Of a DNA stretch of 64,000 nucleotides, positions 15,673 to 25,033 are shown piece by piece (position 1 is the first letter of the stretch; each line of letters starts with the position of its first letter). The DNA is from Streptomyces camelliae (GTDB lineage: Bacteria > Actinomycetota > Actinomycetes > Streptomycetales > Streptomycetaceae): contig NZ_CP115300.1 of NCBI RefSeq assembly GCF_027625935.1, positions 1,488,001 through 1,552,000 of the forward strand, written 5' to 3'. The notes under the pieces are model-generated. The model was not told the origin of the DNA. It did not search any database and saw only the letters and a program-made list of their open reading frames with translations. The translations under genes and the position numbers were made by a program.

Positions 15673-17850
15673 GTCGGCGAACGGCTCCCCCTTCTCCCCC
15701 TTCTCCGCCTTCTCCACGAGCAGCGCGGGCGGGTTGAACCGCTCGCCGTAGGTCTCGGCGAGCTCCCGCGCGCGGGCCACGAAACCGGGCAGGCCCCCTT
15801 CGTAGCCGTTGATGTACTGGAGCACGCCGCCGGTCCAGCCGGGGAAGCCGATGCCGAAGATCGAGCCGATGTTGGCGTCGGCGACCGAGGTCAGGACGCC
15901 CTCCTCCAGAAGGCGTACGGTGTCGAGCGCCTCGGCGAAGAGCATCCGCTCCTGCATGTCCCGGAACGGGATCTCGTACCCCGGCTTCGTGAAGTGCTCG
16001 CGCAGGCCCGGCCAGAGCGCGGCGCGCTTGCCGTCCTCGGTGTAGTCGTAGAAGCCGGCGCCGCCGCTGCGGCCGGGGCGGCCGAACTCGTCCACCATGC
16101 GGTCGATGACCGCCTCCGCCGGATGCGCCGTCCAGGTGCCGCCCGCCTCCTCGACCGCCCGCCTGGTCTCATTGCGGATCTTGCGGGGGAGGGTGAGGGT
16201 CAGCTCGTCCATCAGGGAGAGCACCTTGGCCGGGTAGCCGGCCTGGGCGGCGGCCTGCTCCACGGAGGCCGGCTCGATGCCCTCGCCGACCATGGCGACG
16301 CCCTCGTTGATGAAGTGGCCGATCACCCGGGAGGTGAAGAAGCCGCGCGAGTCGTTGACGACGATCGGCGTCTTGTTGATCTGCCGGACCAGGTCGAAGG
16401 CCCGTGCCAGGGCCTCGTCGCCGGTGCGCTCGCCCTTGATGATCTCGACCAGCGGCATCTTGTCGACCGGTGAGAAGAAGTGCAGCCCGATGAAGTCGGC
16501 CTGGCGCTCCACGCCCTCGGCGAGGGTGGTGATGGGCAGGGTGGAGGTGTTGGAGCACAGCAGCGCGTCGGGCGCGACGACGGACTCGATCTCCTGGAAC
16601 ACCTTGTGCTTGAGCGCGGTGTCCTCGAAGACGGCCTCGATCACCGCGTCGCAGCTGGCGAGGTCGGCCGCCTCGGCGGTCGGGGTGATCCGGGCCAGCA
16701 GCGCGTCCGCCTTCTCCTGGCTGGTACGGCCCTTGGCGACGGCCTTGGCGCACAGCTTCTCGGAGTAGCCCTTGCCCTTGGCGGCCGCCTCCGCGGAGAC
16801 GTCCTTGAGGACGACGTCGATGCCCGCGCGGGCGCAGGAGTAGGCGATGCCGGCGCCCATCATGCCCGCGCCGAGGACGGCGACCTTGCGGACCTGGCGG
16901 GGCTCGACGCCCTTCGGCCGGTTGGCGCCGGAGTTGACGGCCTGGAGGTCGAAGAAGAACGCCTGGATCATGTTCTTCGCGGTCTGGCCGGTGACCAGTT
17001 CGGTGAAGTAGCGGGTCTCGATGGTGATCGCGGTCTCGAAGTCGACCTGGGAGCCTTCGACGGCCGCGGCCATGATGTTGCGCGGGGCCGGGTAGGGCGC
17101 GCCGTTGGTCTGCTTGCGCAGACTGGCCGGGAAGGCGGGCAGGTTGGCGGCGAACTTCGGGTTCGCGGGAGTGCCGCCCGGGATCTTGTAGCCGGGGACG
17201 TCCCAGGGCTGGTGCGACTCGGGGTGCGCGTCGATGAAGGCGCGGGCCTTGGCCAGCATCTCCTCCTCGGTGGCGGCCACTTCGTGGACCAGGCCGTTGT
17301 CCAGGGCGCGGCGGGGGTTGTACTGGGTGCCCTGGAGCAGCACCTTCAGCAGGGCGTCCGTGATGCCCATCAGGCGCACGGTGCGGGTGACACCGCCGCC
17401 CGCGGGCAGCAGGCCGAGGGTGACCTCGGGCAGACCGATCTTGGAGCCGGGGGCGTCGAGGGCGATGCGGTGGTGGGAGGCGAGCGCGATCTCGTAACCG
17501 CCGCCGAGGGCAGCGCCGTTGATGGCGGCGACGACCGGCTTGCCGAGGGTCTCGATGCGGCGCAGGGCGTTCTTGATCTCGGTCGCGGTGTCGAAGACCT
17601 GCTGGGCGTCCTCGGGACCGGCCTTGATCATGTCCTTGAGGTCGCCGCCCGCGAAGAAGGTCTTCTTGGCGGAGGTGTAGATGATCCCGCGGATGGAGTC
17701 CTTCTCCGCCTCCGCGCGCGCGGCGATCGCCGTGATGGAGGCGCGGAACGCCTGGTTCATGGTGTTCGCGGACTGGTTCGGGTCGTCCAGGACGAGGGTG
17801 ACGACACCGGTGTCGTCCTGCTCCCAGCGGATGGTCGTGCTTTCGGTCAT
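15658..17850 (-). CDS. enoyl-CoA hydratase / 3-hydroxyacyl-CoA dehydrogenase fusion (FadB/FadJ type)
   Basis: This 730-residue enzyme performs the hydration and NAD-dependent oxidation steps of fatty-acid beta-oxidation. The N-terminal crotonase domain has the oxyanion-hole segment AKKTFFAGGDLKDM and the catalytic glutamates in GAALGGGYEIALASHH and KIGLPEVTLGLLPAGGGV. The dehydrogenase part starts near residue 330 with a Rossmann site (VAVLGAGMMGAGIAYSCA). It continues with the active-site region IGLHFFSPVDKMPLVEII and the family's C-terminal helical domains. It is last in a same-strand operon after the thiolase (41-base gap) and CoA-transferase genes, and it converges on merR with a 15-base overlap. 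Confidence 0.95.
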   Translation of the reverse strand: MTESTTIRWEQDDTGVVTLVLDDPNQSANTMNQAFRASITAIAARAEAEKDSIRGIIYTSAKKTFFAGGDLKDMIKAGPEDAQQVFDTATEIKNALRRIETLGKPVVAAINGAALGGGYEIALASHHRIALDAPGSKIGLPEVTLGLLPAGGGVTRTVRLMGITDALLKVLLQGTQYNPRRALDNGLVHEVAATEEEMLAKARAFIDAHPESHQPWDVPGYKIPGGTPANPKFAANLPAFPASLRKQTNGAPYPAPRNIMAAAVEGSQVDFETAITIETRYFTELVTGQTAKNMIQAFFFDLQAVNSGANRPKGVEPRQVRKVAVLGAGMMGAGIAYSCARAGIDVVLKDVSAEAAAKGKGYSEKLCAKAVAKGRTSQEKADALLARITPTAEAADLASCDAVIEAVFEDTALKHKVFQEIESVVAPDALLCSNTSTLPITTLAEGVERQADFIGLHFFSPVDKMPLVEIIKGERTGDEALARAFDLVRQINKTPIVVNDSRGFFTSRVIGHFINEGVAMVGEGIEPASVEQAAAQAGYPAKVLSLMDELTLTLPRKIRNETRRAVEEAGGTWTAHPAEAVIDRMVDEFGRPGRSGGAGFYDYTEDGKRAALWPGLREHFTKPGYEIPFRDMQERMLFAEALDTVRLLEEGVLTSVADANIGSIFGIGFPGWTGGVLQYINGYEGGLPGFVARARELAETYGERFNPPALLVEKAEKGEKGEPFADSVRS

Positions 17851-17891
17851 TACAGTCGTCTCCGTTGAAGTCGCTTGGTTCCGCCGGGAGT

Positions 17892-19106
17892 TCAGATGCG
17901 CTCGACGATCGTGGCGATGCCCATGCCGCCGCCGACGCACAGGGTGGCGAGGCCGTAGCGCTTGTCCTGGCGCTCCAGTTCGTCCACGAGGGTGCCGAGG
18001 ATCATCGCGCCGGTCGCGCCGAGCGGGTGGCCCAGCGCGATGGCGCCGCCGTTGACGTTGACCTTGTCCAAAGAGAGGCCCATGTCCTTGACGAAGCGCA
18101 GCACCACCGCGGCGAACGCCTCGTTGATCTCGACCAGGTCGATGTCGTCGATGGTGAGGCCGGCCTTGGCGAGCGCCTTGCGGGTGGCGGGGGCGGGCCC
18201 GGTGAGCATGATGGTGGGCTCGGAGCCGGAGACGGCCGCGGAGACGATCCGCGCGCGCGGGGTGAGGCCGTAGCGCTCGCCGACCTCCCTGGAGCCGATC
18301 GCGACGAGCGAGGCGCCGTCGACGATGCCGGAGGAGTTGCCCGCGTGGTGGACGTGGTCGATCTTCTCCACCCAGTGGTACTTCTGCAGCGCCACGGCGT
18401 CGAAGCCGCCCAGCTCGCCGATGTCGGCGAACGACGGCTTGAGCTTCGCCAGGGAGTCGGCGGTGGTGCCGGGGCGCAGGTGCTCGTCGTGGTCGAGGAC
18501 CACCAGGCCGCTGCGGTCCTTCACGGGGACCACCGAGCGGTCGAAGCGGCCCTCCTTCCAGGCCGTGGCGGCGCGCTCCTGGGAGAGTGCCGCGTACTCG
18601 TCGACGTCCCGGCGGGAGAAGCCCTCGATGGTGGCGATGAGGTCGGCGCCGATGCCCTGCGGCACGAAGTTCACGGCGAGGTTCGTCATCGGGTCGTTGA
18701 ACCAGGCGCCGCCGTCGGAGGCCATCGGCACCCGGGACATCGACTCCACGCCGCCGGCGAGGACGAGGTCCTCCCAGCCGGAACGCACCTTGGCGGCGGC
18801 CAGGTTGACAGCCTCCAGGCCGGAGGCACAGAAGCGGTTCTCCTGCACGCCGGCGACCGTGTCCGGCAGGCCTGCGGCGACCGCGGCGATCCGGGCGATG
18901 TCGGAGCCCTGGTCGCCGACCGGACCGACGACACCGAGGACGATGTCGTCGATCGCGGCCGGGTCGAGACCGGGGAAGCGGTCGCGGATCTCGTGGATGA
19001 GGCCGACGACCAGGTCGATGGGCTTCGTGCCGTGCAGGGCGCCGTTCGCCTTGCCGCGGCCGCGCGGGGTACGGATCGCGTCGTACACGTACGCTTCGGT
19101 GCTCAC
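17892..19106 (-). CDS. acetyl-CoA C-acyltransferase (thiolase)
   Basis: This 404-residue thiolase would cleave 3-oxoacyl-CoA with CoA to complete the beta-oxidation cycle. The acyl-accepting cysteine is in [20 protein letters not shown], the His motif is in [15 protein letters not shown], and the C-terminal site comprises [17 protein letters not shown] and the cysteine of [14 protein letters not shown]. Adjacency to the FadB-type fusion makes it the FadA-like partner of a trifunctional complex. A CoA-transferase/racemase gene precedes it by 64 bases. Confidence 0.95.
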   Translation of the reverse strand: MSTEAYVYDAIRTPRGRGKANGALHGTKPIDLVVGLIHEIRDRFPGLDPAAIDDIVLGVVGPVGDQGSDIARIAAVAAGLPDTVAGVQENRFCASGLEAVNLAAAKVRSGWEDLVLAGGVESMSRVPMASDGGAWFNDPMTNLAVNFVPQGIGADLIATIEGFSRRDVDEYAALSQERAATAWKEGRFDRSVVPVKDRSGLVVLDHDEHLRPGTTADSLAKLKPSFADIGELGGFDAVALQKYHWVEKIDHVHHAGNSSGIVDGASLVAIGSREVGERYGLTPRARIVSAAVSGSEPTIMLTGPAPATRKALAKAGLTIDDIDLVEINEAFAAVVLRFVKDMGLSLDKVNVNGGAIALGHPLGATGAMILGTLVDELERQDKRYGLATLCVGGGMGIATIVERI

Positions 19107-19170
19107 TGGTGTGCCTTTCGGAAAGGGTGGGCCGAGCGGGGGCGGTCGCTGCCTGCGACCAGGTCGTCGT

Positions 19171-20307
19171 TCACGAGTCGTCGTTCACCGTCGTCGGTAT
19201 TCCCCAGTCCCGCACCACCGCCTCGGTGTCCGCGCCGGGCAGGGCCGGGCCGGTGCGGACGGCGGTGGGGGTCGCGGAGAAGCGGGGGGCGGGGGCTGGC
19301 TGGGTGATGCCGCCGTGGTCGGTGAAGGTGCCGCGGGCGGCGAGGTGCGGGTGGTGCGGGGCCTCGCGCAGGGACAGCACGGGCGCCACGCACGCGTCGG
19401 TGCCCTCGAAGACGGCCGCCCACTCGTCACGGGTGCGGGACTTGAAGCGGGCGGCGATCCGCTCGCGCAGCTCGCCCCAGCGGGTCCAGTCCTTGCGGGC
19501 GCCGCTCAGGTCGTCCAGGCCGAGCAGGCGCAGGAACTCCTCGTAGAACCGGCCTTCCAGGGCGCCTACGGCCATGTACTGTCCGTCGGCGGTCTCGTAG
19601 GTGCCGTAGTAGGGGCAGCCGCCGTCGAGGAGGTTGGCGGCGCGCCGGTCCTGCCAGCCGCCGGCGGCGAGCATGCCGTGGATCATCGCGGACAGATGGG
19701 CGGCGCCGTCGACGATGGCGGCGTCGACGACCTGTCCGGTGCCGGTCGCGCGCGCGTGGTGCAGGGCGGCGAGGACGCCGACGACCAGGTAGAGGGACCC
19801 GCCCGCGTAGTCCCCGAGGAGGTTGGCGGGGACGGCCGGGGGCTCGTCGGGGCGGCCGATCATGCCGAGGGTGCCGGTGAGCGCGATGTAGGCCACGTCG
19901 TGACCCGCGCGCTGGGCGAGCGGGCCGTCCTGGCCCCAGCCGGTCATCCGGCCGTAGACCAGGCGGGGGTTGCGGGCGTGGCACTCCCCGGGGCCGACGC
20001 CGAGGCGCTCGGCGACGCCCGGGCGGTACCCCTCGATGAGGATGTCGGCCCGCTCGGCGAGGTCCAGCACCCGCGCGGGGCCGTCCGGGGTCTTCAGGTC
20101 GACCACGACCGACCGCTTGTTGCGGTTCGTGACGTCGTACGCGGGGTCGATCGCGAGGCCTGGGCCGCCCGGCCGGTCCACCCGGACCACGTCCGCGCCC
20201 AGGTCGGCCAGGAGCATGGCCGCGAACGGGCCCGGCCCGATGCCGGCCAGCTCGACCACGCGCACACCGGAGAGCGGGCCCTGCCCCGGCTTCGCTGCCG
20301 TCGTCAT
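19171..20307 (-). CDS. CaiB/BaiF-type CoA-transferase or alpha-methylacyl-CoA racemase
   Basis: This 378-residue protein has the class III CoA-transferase fold. It starts [20 protein letters not shown] and keeps [17 protein letters not shown] and [16 protein letters not shown]. The segment [19 protein letters not shown] carries the His expected in AMACR-type racemases, and [19 protein letters not shown] carries the catalytic Asp. Racemisation of 2-methylacyl-CoA, needed to oxidise branched or sterol side chains, is the favoured role and fits the beta-oxidation genes behind it. ATG 20307 is preferred over further upstream codons because GGAG lies just before it and family similarity starts shortly after. 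Confidence 0.9.
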   Translation of the reverse strand: MTTAAKPGQGPLSGVRVVELAGIGPGPFAAMLLADLGADVVRVDRPGGPGLAIDPAYDVTNRNKRSVVVDLKTPDGPARVLDLAERADILIEGYRPGVAERLGVGPGECHARNPRLVYGRMTGWGQDGPLAQRAGHDVAYIALTGTLGMIGRPDEPPAVPANLLGDYAGGSLYLVVGVLAALHHARATGTGQVVDAAIVDGAAHLSAMIHGMLAAGGWQDRRAANLLDGGCPYYGTYETADGQYMAVGALEGRFYEEFLRLLGLDDLSGARKDWTRWGELRERIAARFKSRTRDEWAAVFEGTDACVAPVLSLREAPHHPHLAARGTFTDHGGITQPAPAPRFSATPTAVRTGPALPGADTEAVVRDWGIPTTVNDDS

Positions 20308-20360
20308 GCTCCAGCCCCCAAGCGTGTGTGACACAACTGATGTAACACCCGTGATGCTAA

Positions 20361-20405
20361 GAACGCGTTCCATCTGACACAAGACCTGAACGAGCAAGCG
20401 CTTAG
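20361..20405. promoter_or_regulatory. two palindromes upstream of fatty-acid operon
   Basis: GAACGCGTTC (20361-20370) is a perfect palindrome, and AGCAAGCGCTTAGC (around 20394-20407) is centred on the palindrome AAGCGCTT. The second resembles the AnCAAGnnCTTGnT operator described for the TetR regulator KstR2 in mycobacteria, with differences at two consensus positions. Both lie 50-100 bases ahead of the CoA-transferase start, so TetR-type control by acyl-CoA is plausible. No such regulator gene is in the window. Confidence 0.45.
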
Positions 20406-20584
20406 CCAAATGCCCGGCACGTCGGAGATCACCCGAAGGGGTGAGAGGCGGGTGCGCCATGCGCCGGGCCGGCCCGCCTCCGCCCCCCGCTCGTCGCCGG
20501 AGTGCGGCCGGTCGTCGGAGCGCGCACTCCTCACGCTAGCCTCAGCCACCGACAACGGCGCGGGCCGCACGACCAAGGGGTGTC

Positions 20585-21763
20585 ATGAGCAGGCTAAAAA
20601 GGACGGACCGTCCCTACGACCTCGTGCTTTTCGGAGCCACCGGCTTCGTCGGCACCCTCACCGCGGAGTATCTCGCGGCGCACGCGCCGGACGATCTGCG
20701 CTGGGCGATCGCCGGCCGCGACGAGCGGAAGCTGGAGCGGCTGCGCGAACGGCTGCCCGGCGGCGCGGACATCGGCGTGCTGCGGGCCGACGTGACCGAA
20801 CCGGCCACGCTGCGCGCCCTCGCCGAGCACGCGCGCGTGGTGGCCACCACCGTCGGACCGTACGTGCTGTACGGCGAGGAGCTGGTCGCCGCCTGCGCGG
20901 ACACCGGCACCGACTACCTGGACCTGACCGGCGAGCCGGAGTTCGTGGACCTGATGTACGTCCGGCACGACACACGCGCGCGGGAGACGGGTGCGCGCCT
21001 GGTGCACGCCTGCGGCTTCGACTCCGTACCGCACGACCTGGGCGTGTACTTCACGGTCCGGCAGCTGCCGGAGGGGGTGCCGCTGCGGGTGGACGGGTAC
21101 GTGACCGCCGACGCGGCCTTCTCCGGCGGCACCCTGGCCTCGGCGCTGAACCAGTTCGCCCGCGGCCGGCAGATGCTGGCCGCCGCCCGGGACCGGGGAC
21201 GGCACGAGCCGCGGCTGCCGGGACGCCGGGTCACGGCGCCGACGGGCGCGCCGCGCTTCGCCGGGGAGGTGGGCGCGTGGGCGCTGCCGCTGCCGACCAT
21301 CGACCCGCAGATCGTGCGCCGTTCGGCGCGGGCGCTGGAGCGGTACGGGCCGGACTTCCGCTACCGGCACTACGCGGCGGTGCGGCATCTGCCGGTCGCC
21401 CTCGGCGGGGTCGCCGCCGTCGGCGCGGCAGTGGCGGCCGCCCAACTGCCGCCCGCGCGGCGCTGGTTGTCGGGGCGGCTGGAGCCGGGGGACGGGCCGA
21501 GCGCCGAGAAGCGGGCGCGGAGCCGGTTCGCGGTGCGGTTCGTCGGCGAGGGCGGCGGCCGGCGGGTGTGCACGGAGGTCGCGGGCGGCGACCCGGGCTA
21601 CGACGAGACGGCGAAGATGTTCGCCGAGGCGGCCCTGTCCCTGGCCTTCGACGACCTGCCGGACACGGCGGGGCAGGTCACCACGGCGCAGGCGATGGGC
21701 GACGCCCTGACCGGGCGGCTGCGCGCCGCGGGAATCACCTTCCGGGTCGCGGTCGGCGGGTGA
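20585..21763 (+). CDS. saccharopine dehydrogenase-like / trans-acting enoyl reductase family protein
   Basis: This 392-residue protein has an N-terminal Rossmann domain (YDLVLFGATGFVGTLTAEYL) and the conserved segments TTVGPYVLYGEELVAAC, YLDLTGEPEFVDLMY and LVHACGFDSVPHDLGVYF. These are typical of the saccharopine dehydrogenase NADP-binding family and the mycobacterial trans-acting enoyl reductase. Mycobacterial relatives reduce polyketide lipids, but Streptomyces copies are uncharacterised. It is divergent from the fatty-acid operon across 277 bases and stands alone. A role in lipid reduction is inference. Confidence 0.85.
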   Translation: MSRLKRTDRPYDLVLFGATGFVGTLTAEYLAAHAPDDLRWAIAGRDERKLERLRERLPGGADIGVLRADVTEPATLRALAEHARVVATTVGPYVLYGEELVAACADTGTDYLDLTGEPEFVDLMYVRHDTRARETGARLVHACGFDSVPHDLGVYFTVRQLPEGVPLRVDGYVTADAAFSGGTLASALNQFARGRQMLAAARDRGRHEPRLPGRRVTAPTGAPRFAGEVGAWALPLPTIDPQIVRRSARALERYGPDFRYRHYAAVRHLPVALGGVAAVGAAVAAAQLPPARRWLSGRLEPGDGPSAEKRARSRFAVRFVGEGGGRRVCTEVAGGDPGYDETAKMFAEAALSLAFDDLPDTAGQVTTAQAMGDALTGRLRAAGITFRVAVGG

Positions 21764-21929
21764 CCGCCCGCCGCCCAGCCTCCTCGCCTCCCCACCTTCC
21801 CTCCGGTTTGAGACTTTGCCGCGAGGAAGTGGCGCCTGGCAGCTGACCTGCACGGAAAACTCTCACTGGGTCTTTCAATGAAACGATGGAAGCCTCAGTG
21901 TGCAGCAGCCGCAAGGAGGCGAGGAGAGC

Positions 21930-22121
21930 GTGAAGTTCGTGCTCGAAGTGACGGTGGACGAGGGCGCGTCGGCGCAGGACCGGGCGAGTGAGCTGGGCCG
22001 GATCCTGCGCTACTGGGGCGGCAATCTTCACCACTACGCCCTCGAACCGGGAGACGGCTCGGCCGTCTACGACTCGGCGTATCAGGAGGTCGGTGCCTGG
22101 CGCGTGGTCGCCGCTTCCTGA
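21930..22121 (+). CDS. small conserved-looking protein, 63 aa
   Basis: This short acidic protein begins MKFVLEVTVDEGASAQDRAS and contains ELGRILRYWGGNLHHYALEP. No domain is recognised, and there is no signal or membrane segment. GTG 21930 is chosen because GAGGAGAG lies directly upstream; a GTG 30 bases earlier is in frame but lacks this spacing. Its last 40 bases overlap the end of the convergent endonuclease V gene. Third-position G/C bias supports it being real. Confidence 0.7.
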   Translation: MKFVLEVTVDEGASAQDRASELGRILRYWGGNLHHYALEPGDGSAVYDSAYQEVGAWRVVAAS

Positions 22122-22792
22122 AGGGCCCGGCGGCACAGGGCGTCCGCCCGGCGGGTGGTCTCCGGCAGCCGGTAGCGCGGGGTCAGGGCGAGGGTGTGGG
22201 CCAGGGCGTTGTCCAGGCTCACCCGGTGGCCGACCGACACGAAGACCGGCTTGACGCCGTCCCGGGTGCGCAGGGCGCGTCCGACCTCCTCGGCTCCCGC
22301 GAGCAGCGGGGCAGAGGCGCCCCGCGCGGGGGCCGGTTCGTCGTACGTGAAGGTGAACGGGTTCTTGGCGACGCCGAAGACCGGCAGCCCGGTGAGCACG
22401 CCCAGATGGCTGGCGAGCCCGAAGCGGCGCGGGTGGGCCAGGCCGTAGCCGTCGCACACGACCAGGCCGGGTGGGCACGGCAGCCGGTCCAGCGCGGCCC
22501 GGACGGTGGGGATCTCCCGGAAGGCGAGCAGCCCGGGCACGTACGGGAAGGACACCCGGCCCACGGCCGTCGCCTCGGCCACCACCTCCAGGGTGGCGGC
22601 GTCCAGCACGACGGCCGCCGCGGCGACGAGGTCGAGGCCGTCGTCGTAGGCGACGTCGACGCCGGTGACATGCCCCTGCCCCGGCGTCGGTCCGGGCTGG
22701 TCCAGCACCACCCGCCCGCGCAGCTCGTCCTGTACGGCGCGGGCCTCTTCCTCGGTCGCGGGCCAGCCCGCGGGTACGCCTACGGTCGTCAT
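22082..22792 (-). CDS. nfi: endonuclease V
   Basis: This 236-residue repair nuclease nicks DNA one base 3' of deoxyinosine and is involved in repair of deaminated adenine. The metal-binding Asp is in HVTGVDVAYDDG, the product-binding wedge is in FPYVPGLLAFREIPTV, and the second catalytic cluster is VVCDGYGLAHPRRFGLASHL. The C-terminal motif is VFVSVGHRVSLDNALAH. Length is normal. It is transcribed away from the YciI-family gene (start codons 60 bases apart) and overlaps the convergent 63-residue gene at its 3' end. Confidence 0.95.
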   Translation of the reverse strand: MTTVGVPAGWPATEEEARAVQDELRGRVVLDQPGPTPGQGHVTGVDVAYDDGLDLVAAAAVVLDAATLEVVAEATAVGRVSFPYVPGLLAFREIPTVRAALDRLPCPPGLVVCDGYGLAHPRRFGLASHLGVLTGLPVFGVAKNPFTFTYDEPAPARGASAPLLAGAEEVGRALRTRDGVKPVFVSVGHRVSLDNALAHTLALTPRYRLPETTRRADALCRRALQEAATTRQAPTS

Positions 22793-22852
22793 GGTGACCA
22801 GAACTGTACGGCCCGGGGTCCGTTGTCAGTGCCCGGGGGTAGCCTCGTGATC

Positions 22853-23149
22853 ATGTTCGTACTGGAGCTGACCTACACCGCACCGCTGGACGCCGTCGAC
22901 GCCCTGCTGCCCGACCATGTGGCCTGGCTGGAGGAGCAGTACGAGAAGGGCTTCTTCCTGGCCTCCGGGCGCAAGAACCCCCGGGACGGCGGGGTGATCC
23001 TGGCCGTCGCCGAGGACCGTGCCGCGATCGAGGAGATCGTCGCGCGCGACCCGTTCAGCGCCGGCGGCGTGTGCACGTACCGCGTCACCGAGTTCATAGC
23101 CACGAAGACGGCCCCCGAGCTGGACCGGCACCGCCAGACGCTGAGCTGA
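22853..23149 (+). CDS. YciI family protein
   Basis: This 98-residue protein opens MFVLELTYTAPLDAVDALLP and contains DHVAWLEEQYEKGFFLASGR, with the His/Asp pair of the YCII ferredoxin-like fold. The family includes dehalogenase-like and dioxygenase-related proteins, but most members have no known reaction. ATG 22853 follows a GGGGGTAG stretch. It is convergent with the secreted BNR-repeat gene, 13 bases apart. Confidence 0.85.
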   Translation: MFVLELTYTAPLDAVDALLPDHVAWLEEQYEKGFFLASGRKNPRDGGVILAVAEDRAAIEEIVARDPFSAGGVCTYRVTEFIATKTAPELDRHRQTLS

Positions 23150-23162
23150 GCCGGCCCCGCGC

Positions 23163-24272
23163 TCAGCGTTCCAGCCGGGCCACCCTGCCCTGTTCGCCGG
23201 CCGCCCAGCAGCTCAGGTCGGGCGTGCAGGCCACGGTGTCGTACGAGCCGGTGTCGACCGTCCGCCAGGTGTGGCCGCCATCGGTCGTCAGGTCGGTGCC
23301 CGTGGGGCCGACGGCGAGGGCGGCGGTGCGGCTGTGCGGCAGCCAGGCGGCGCCGGAGCGGTAGGCGGGCGGGGGTGCGCCGGCAGGGGTCCAGGTGGTG
23401 CCGCCATCGGCGGTGACGGCGGCGGCCTGGGGCGAGGGCTGATCGGGGCGGTAGTCGCCGCCGACGGCGAGGCCGTGGGTGCGGTCGCGGAAGGCGAGCG
23501 CGAACACGCCCTTGGCCGGGTCGCCGGCCGGGACGGGGGTGTCGGCCGCCGTCCAGGTCAGTCCGCGGTCGGCGGAGTGCAGCACGCGCGCGTGGGCACC
23601 GCCGCCGGTGGCCAGCCAGACGTCCCGCGGGCCCGAGGTGACCAGGCACTGGCCGCTTGCCGCGAAACCGGCCTCGCCGGCCAGGGCGGGCGGCATGCCC
23701 GCGGCGGGCAGCACCCGCCAGGAGCGGCCTCCGTCGCTGGTGGACAGCATGCGGAACCGCCCGTCCACGGGGTCGCTCACGGCGAGGCCGTGGCGGCGGT
23801 CGAAGAAGGCCAGGCAGTCGTAGAAGGCGTTCGGGTCGGTGTTGCGGAAGGGCTCGGTCCAGCTCGCCCCGCCGTCATCGGTGCGGTAGACGCGGGATGC
23901 CTCACCCTCGCCGATGGCCAGCACCACCGCGTGCCGCGCGTCGAACGCCTCCACGTCCCGGAACTGAAGGTCGCCCGCTCCCGGCGGGGAGACGTTCCGC
24001 CAGCCGGCGCCGCCGTCCGTGGTGCGCAGCACGGTCCCCTCGGTGCCGGCCAGCCAGGCGGTGCGGTGGTCGACGGCCGCGAGACCCCGGAAGCGGACCT
24101 GTGGGGTCCCGGGGTCCTTCGCCGCCCAGTGCACTCCCCCACCGCCCGGGCCGAGGGGCCCGGCCTCGGCCGCCGGGACGGTCAGCGCGGCCAGCGCCGC
24201 CCCGCACGCCACCCCCGCCGCCACCAGCCGGCCCGTCCGTCCCTTGCGTCGCGTGTTCCCCAAGCGCTTCAT
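23163..24272 (-). CDS. secreted BNR/Ycf48-like beta-propeller protein
   Basis: This 369-residue exported protein starts MKRLGNTRRKGRTGRLVAAG, and the hydrophobic segment AACGAALAALTVPAAEAG-like stretch provides a Sec signal. The mature part has at least five repeats with the Asp-box/BNR pattern, for example TVLRTTDGGAGWRNVSPP, RVYRTDDGGASWTEPFRN, RMLSTSDGGRSWRVLPAA and RVLHSADRGLTWTAADTP. Such propellers resemble sialidase-fold or Ycf48 proteins without the catalytic residues. Streptomyces copies are commonly called oxidoreductases, but no cofactor site is visible. The start is moderately sure because the upstream ribosome-binding site is weak. Confidence 0.8.
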   Translation of the reverse strand: MKRLGNTRRKGRTGRLVAAGVACGAALAALTVPAAEAGPLGPGGGGVHWAAKDPGTPQVRFRGLAAVDHRTAWLAGTEGTVLRTTDGGAGWRNVSPPGAGDLQFRDVEAFDARHAVVLAIGEGEASRVYRTDDGGASWTEPFRNTDPNAFYDCLAFFDRRHGLAVSDPVDGRFRMLSTSDGGRSWRVLPAAGMPPALAGEAGFAASGQCLVTSGPRDVWLATGGGAHARVLHSADRGLTWTAADTPVPAGDPAKGVFALAFRDRTHGLAVGGDYRPDQPSPQAAAVTADGGTTWTPAGAPPPAYRSGAAWLPHSRTAALAVGPTGTDLTTDGGHTWRTVDTGSYDTVACTPDLSCWAAGEQGRVARLER

Positions 24273-24524
24273 GGCGGGCGAAGCTAGCCCACCGAGCGGG
24301 CGCCGTCCAGGGGACCGACCGCCCGCCGTGCGGGGCCAACTGCCCCTCGTCGCAAGGCGAACGGCCCGTCGTCGCGCGGCGGGCAGTGGGATTTCATCGT
24401 GCATGAACGCGGTGACCGAGGTCACTCGTACTCGGTGTGCACGCCCGGGCCGGATCCGTCGTCTCTACCGGTGCCGGGTGCCGCACATCCGGCCGTAGTC
24501 CAGCCGTCACGAGGGAGCAAGGCG

Positions 24525-24941
24525 TTGTCCACCGTCATCGAGCAGCCCGTAGAGGCCCGTCTCGTCGCCGCCGCACCGCGCATGCCGAGCATTCCCGCCA
24601 CGCTGCGCTACGACCGAAGCGACCCGTTCGCCGTCGTCATGACCTTCCCGGCCCCGGCCACCCTGGAAGGCGTCGAGGTGTGCTGGGCCTTCTCCCGCGA
24701 GCTGCTGATCGCCGGGCTGCAGGGGCCCGAGGGCCAGGGGGACGTCCGGGTGCGGCCGTACGGCTACGACCGCACGGTGCTGGAGTTCCACGCCCCCGAG
24801 GGCACCGCAATCGTGCATGTGCGCTCGGGCGAGATCCGGCGCTTCCTGGCGGCGGCCGACGAGCTGGTGCCGGTCGGCCTGGAGCACCTCCAGTTCGACC
24901 TGGACCACGACCTGGCCGAGCTGATGCGGGACGCCTGCTGA
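24525..24941 (+). CDS. ssgD: SsgA-like sporulation/cell division protein, SsgD-like
   Basis: This 138-residue protein belongs to the SsgA-like proteins, which are restricted to morphologically complex actinomycetes and control septum placement and wall synthesis. Characteristic segments are LRYDRSDPFAVVMTFPAPA, VCWAFSRELLIAGLQGPEG, DVRVRPYGYDRTVLEFHAPE and the C-terminal DLDHDLAELMRDAC. It is clearly not SsgA or SsgB by sequence as I remember them; the assignment to SsgD rests on recalled gene context in S. coelicolor. TTG 24525 is chosen for the GAGGGAG eight bases upstream and the family start MSTVIEQ. Confidence 0.85.
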   Translation: MSTVIEQPVEARLVAAAPRMPSIPATLRYDRSDPFAVVMTFPAPATLEGVEVCWAFSRELLIAGLQGPEGQGDVRVRPYGYDRTVLEFHAPEGTAIVHVRSGEIRRFLAAADELVPVGLEHLQFDLDHDLAELMRDAC

Positions 24942-24978
24942 CCGTCACGCCCTGCGCCGAGGGGGGCATTTAATCGCG

Positions 24979-25007
24979 TTGACAGCCGGCGGGCCCCCTC
25001 CTACCGT
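24979..25007 (+). promoter_or_regulatory. sigma-HrdB-like promoter of the ABC-F gene
   Basis: TTGACA and TACCGT are separated by 17 bases, the best housekeeping-type promoter in the window. An A/T-rich patch (CATTTAAT) lies four bases upstream of the -35, as seen at WhiB7/WblC-dependent resistance promoters (established for that family; its use here is inference). Transcription would start near 25013, leaving a leader of about 225 bases. Confidence 0.7.
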
Positions 25008-25033
25008 TTATCCCGGTCCTGTTGCCGTCGATT

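Noticed and set aside
24261..24272. CAAGCGCTTC at the start of the BNR-repeat gene as a second KstR2-like site
   Set aside because: It overlaps the first codons and shares only the short AAGCGCTT core, which is expected by chance in GC-rich DNA.
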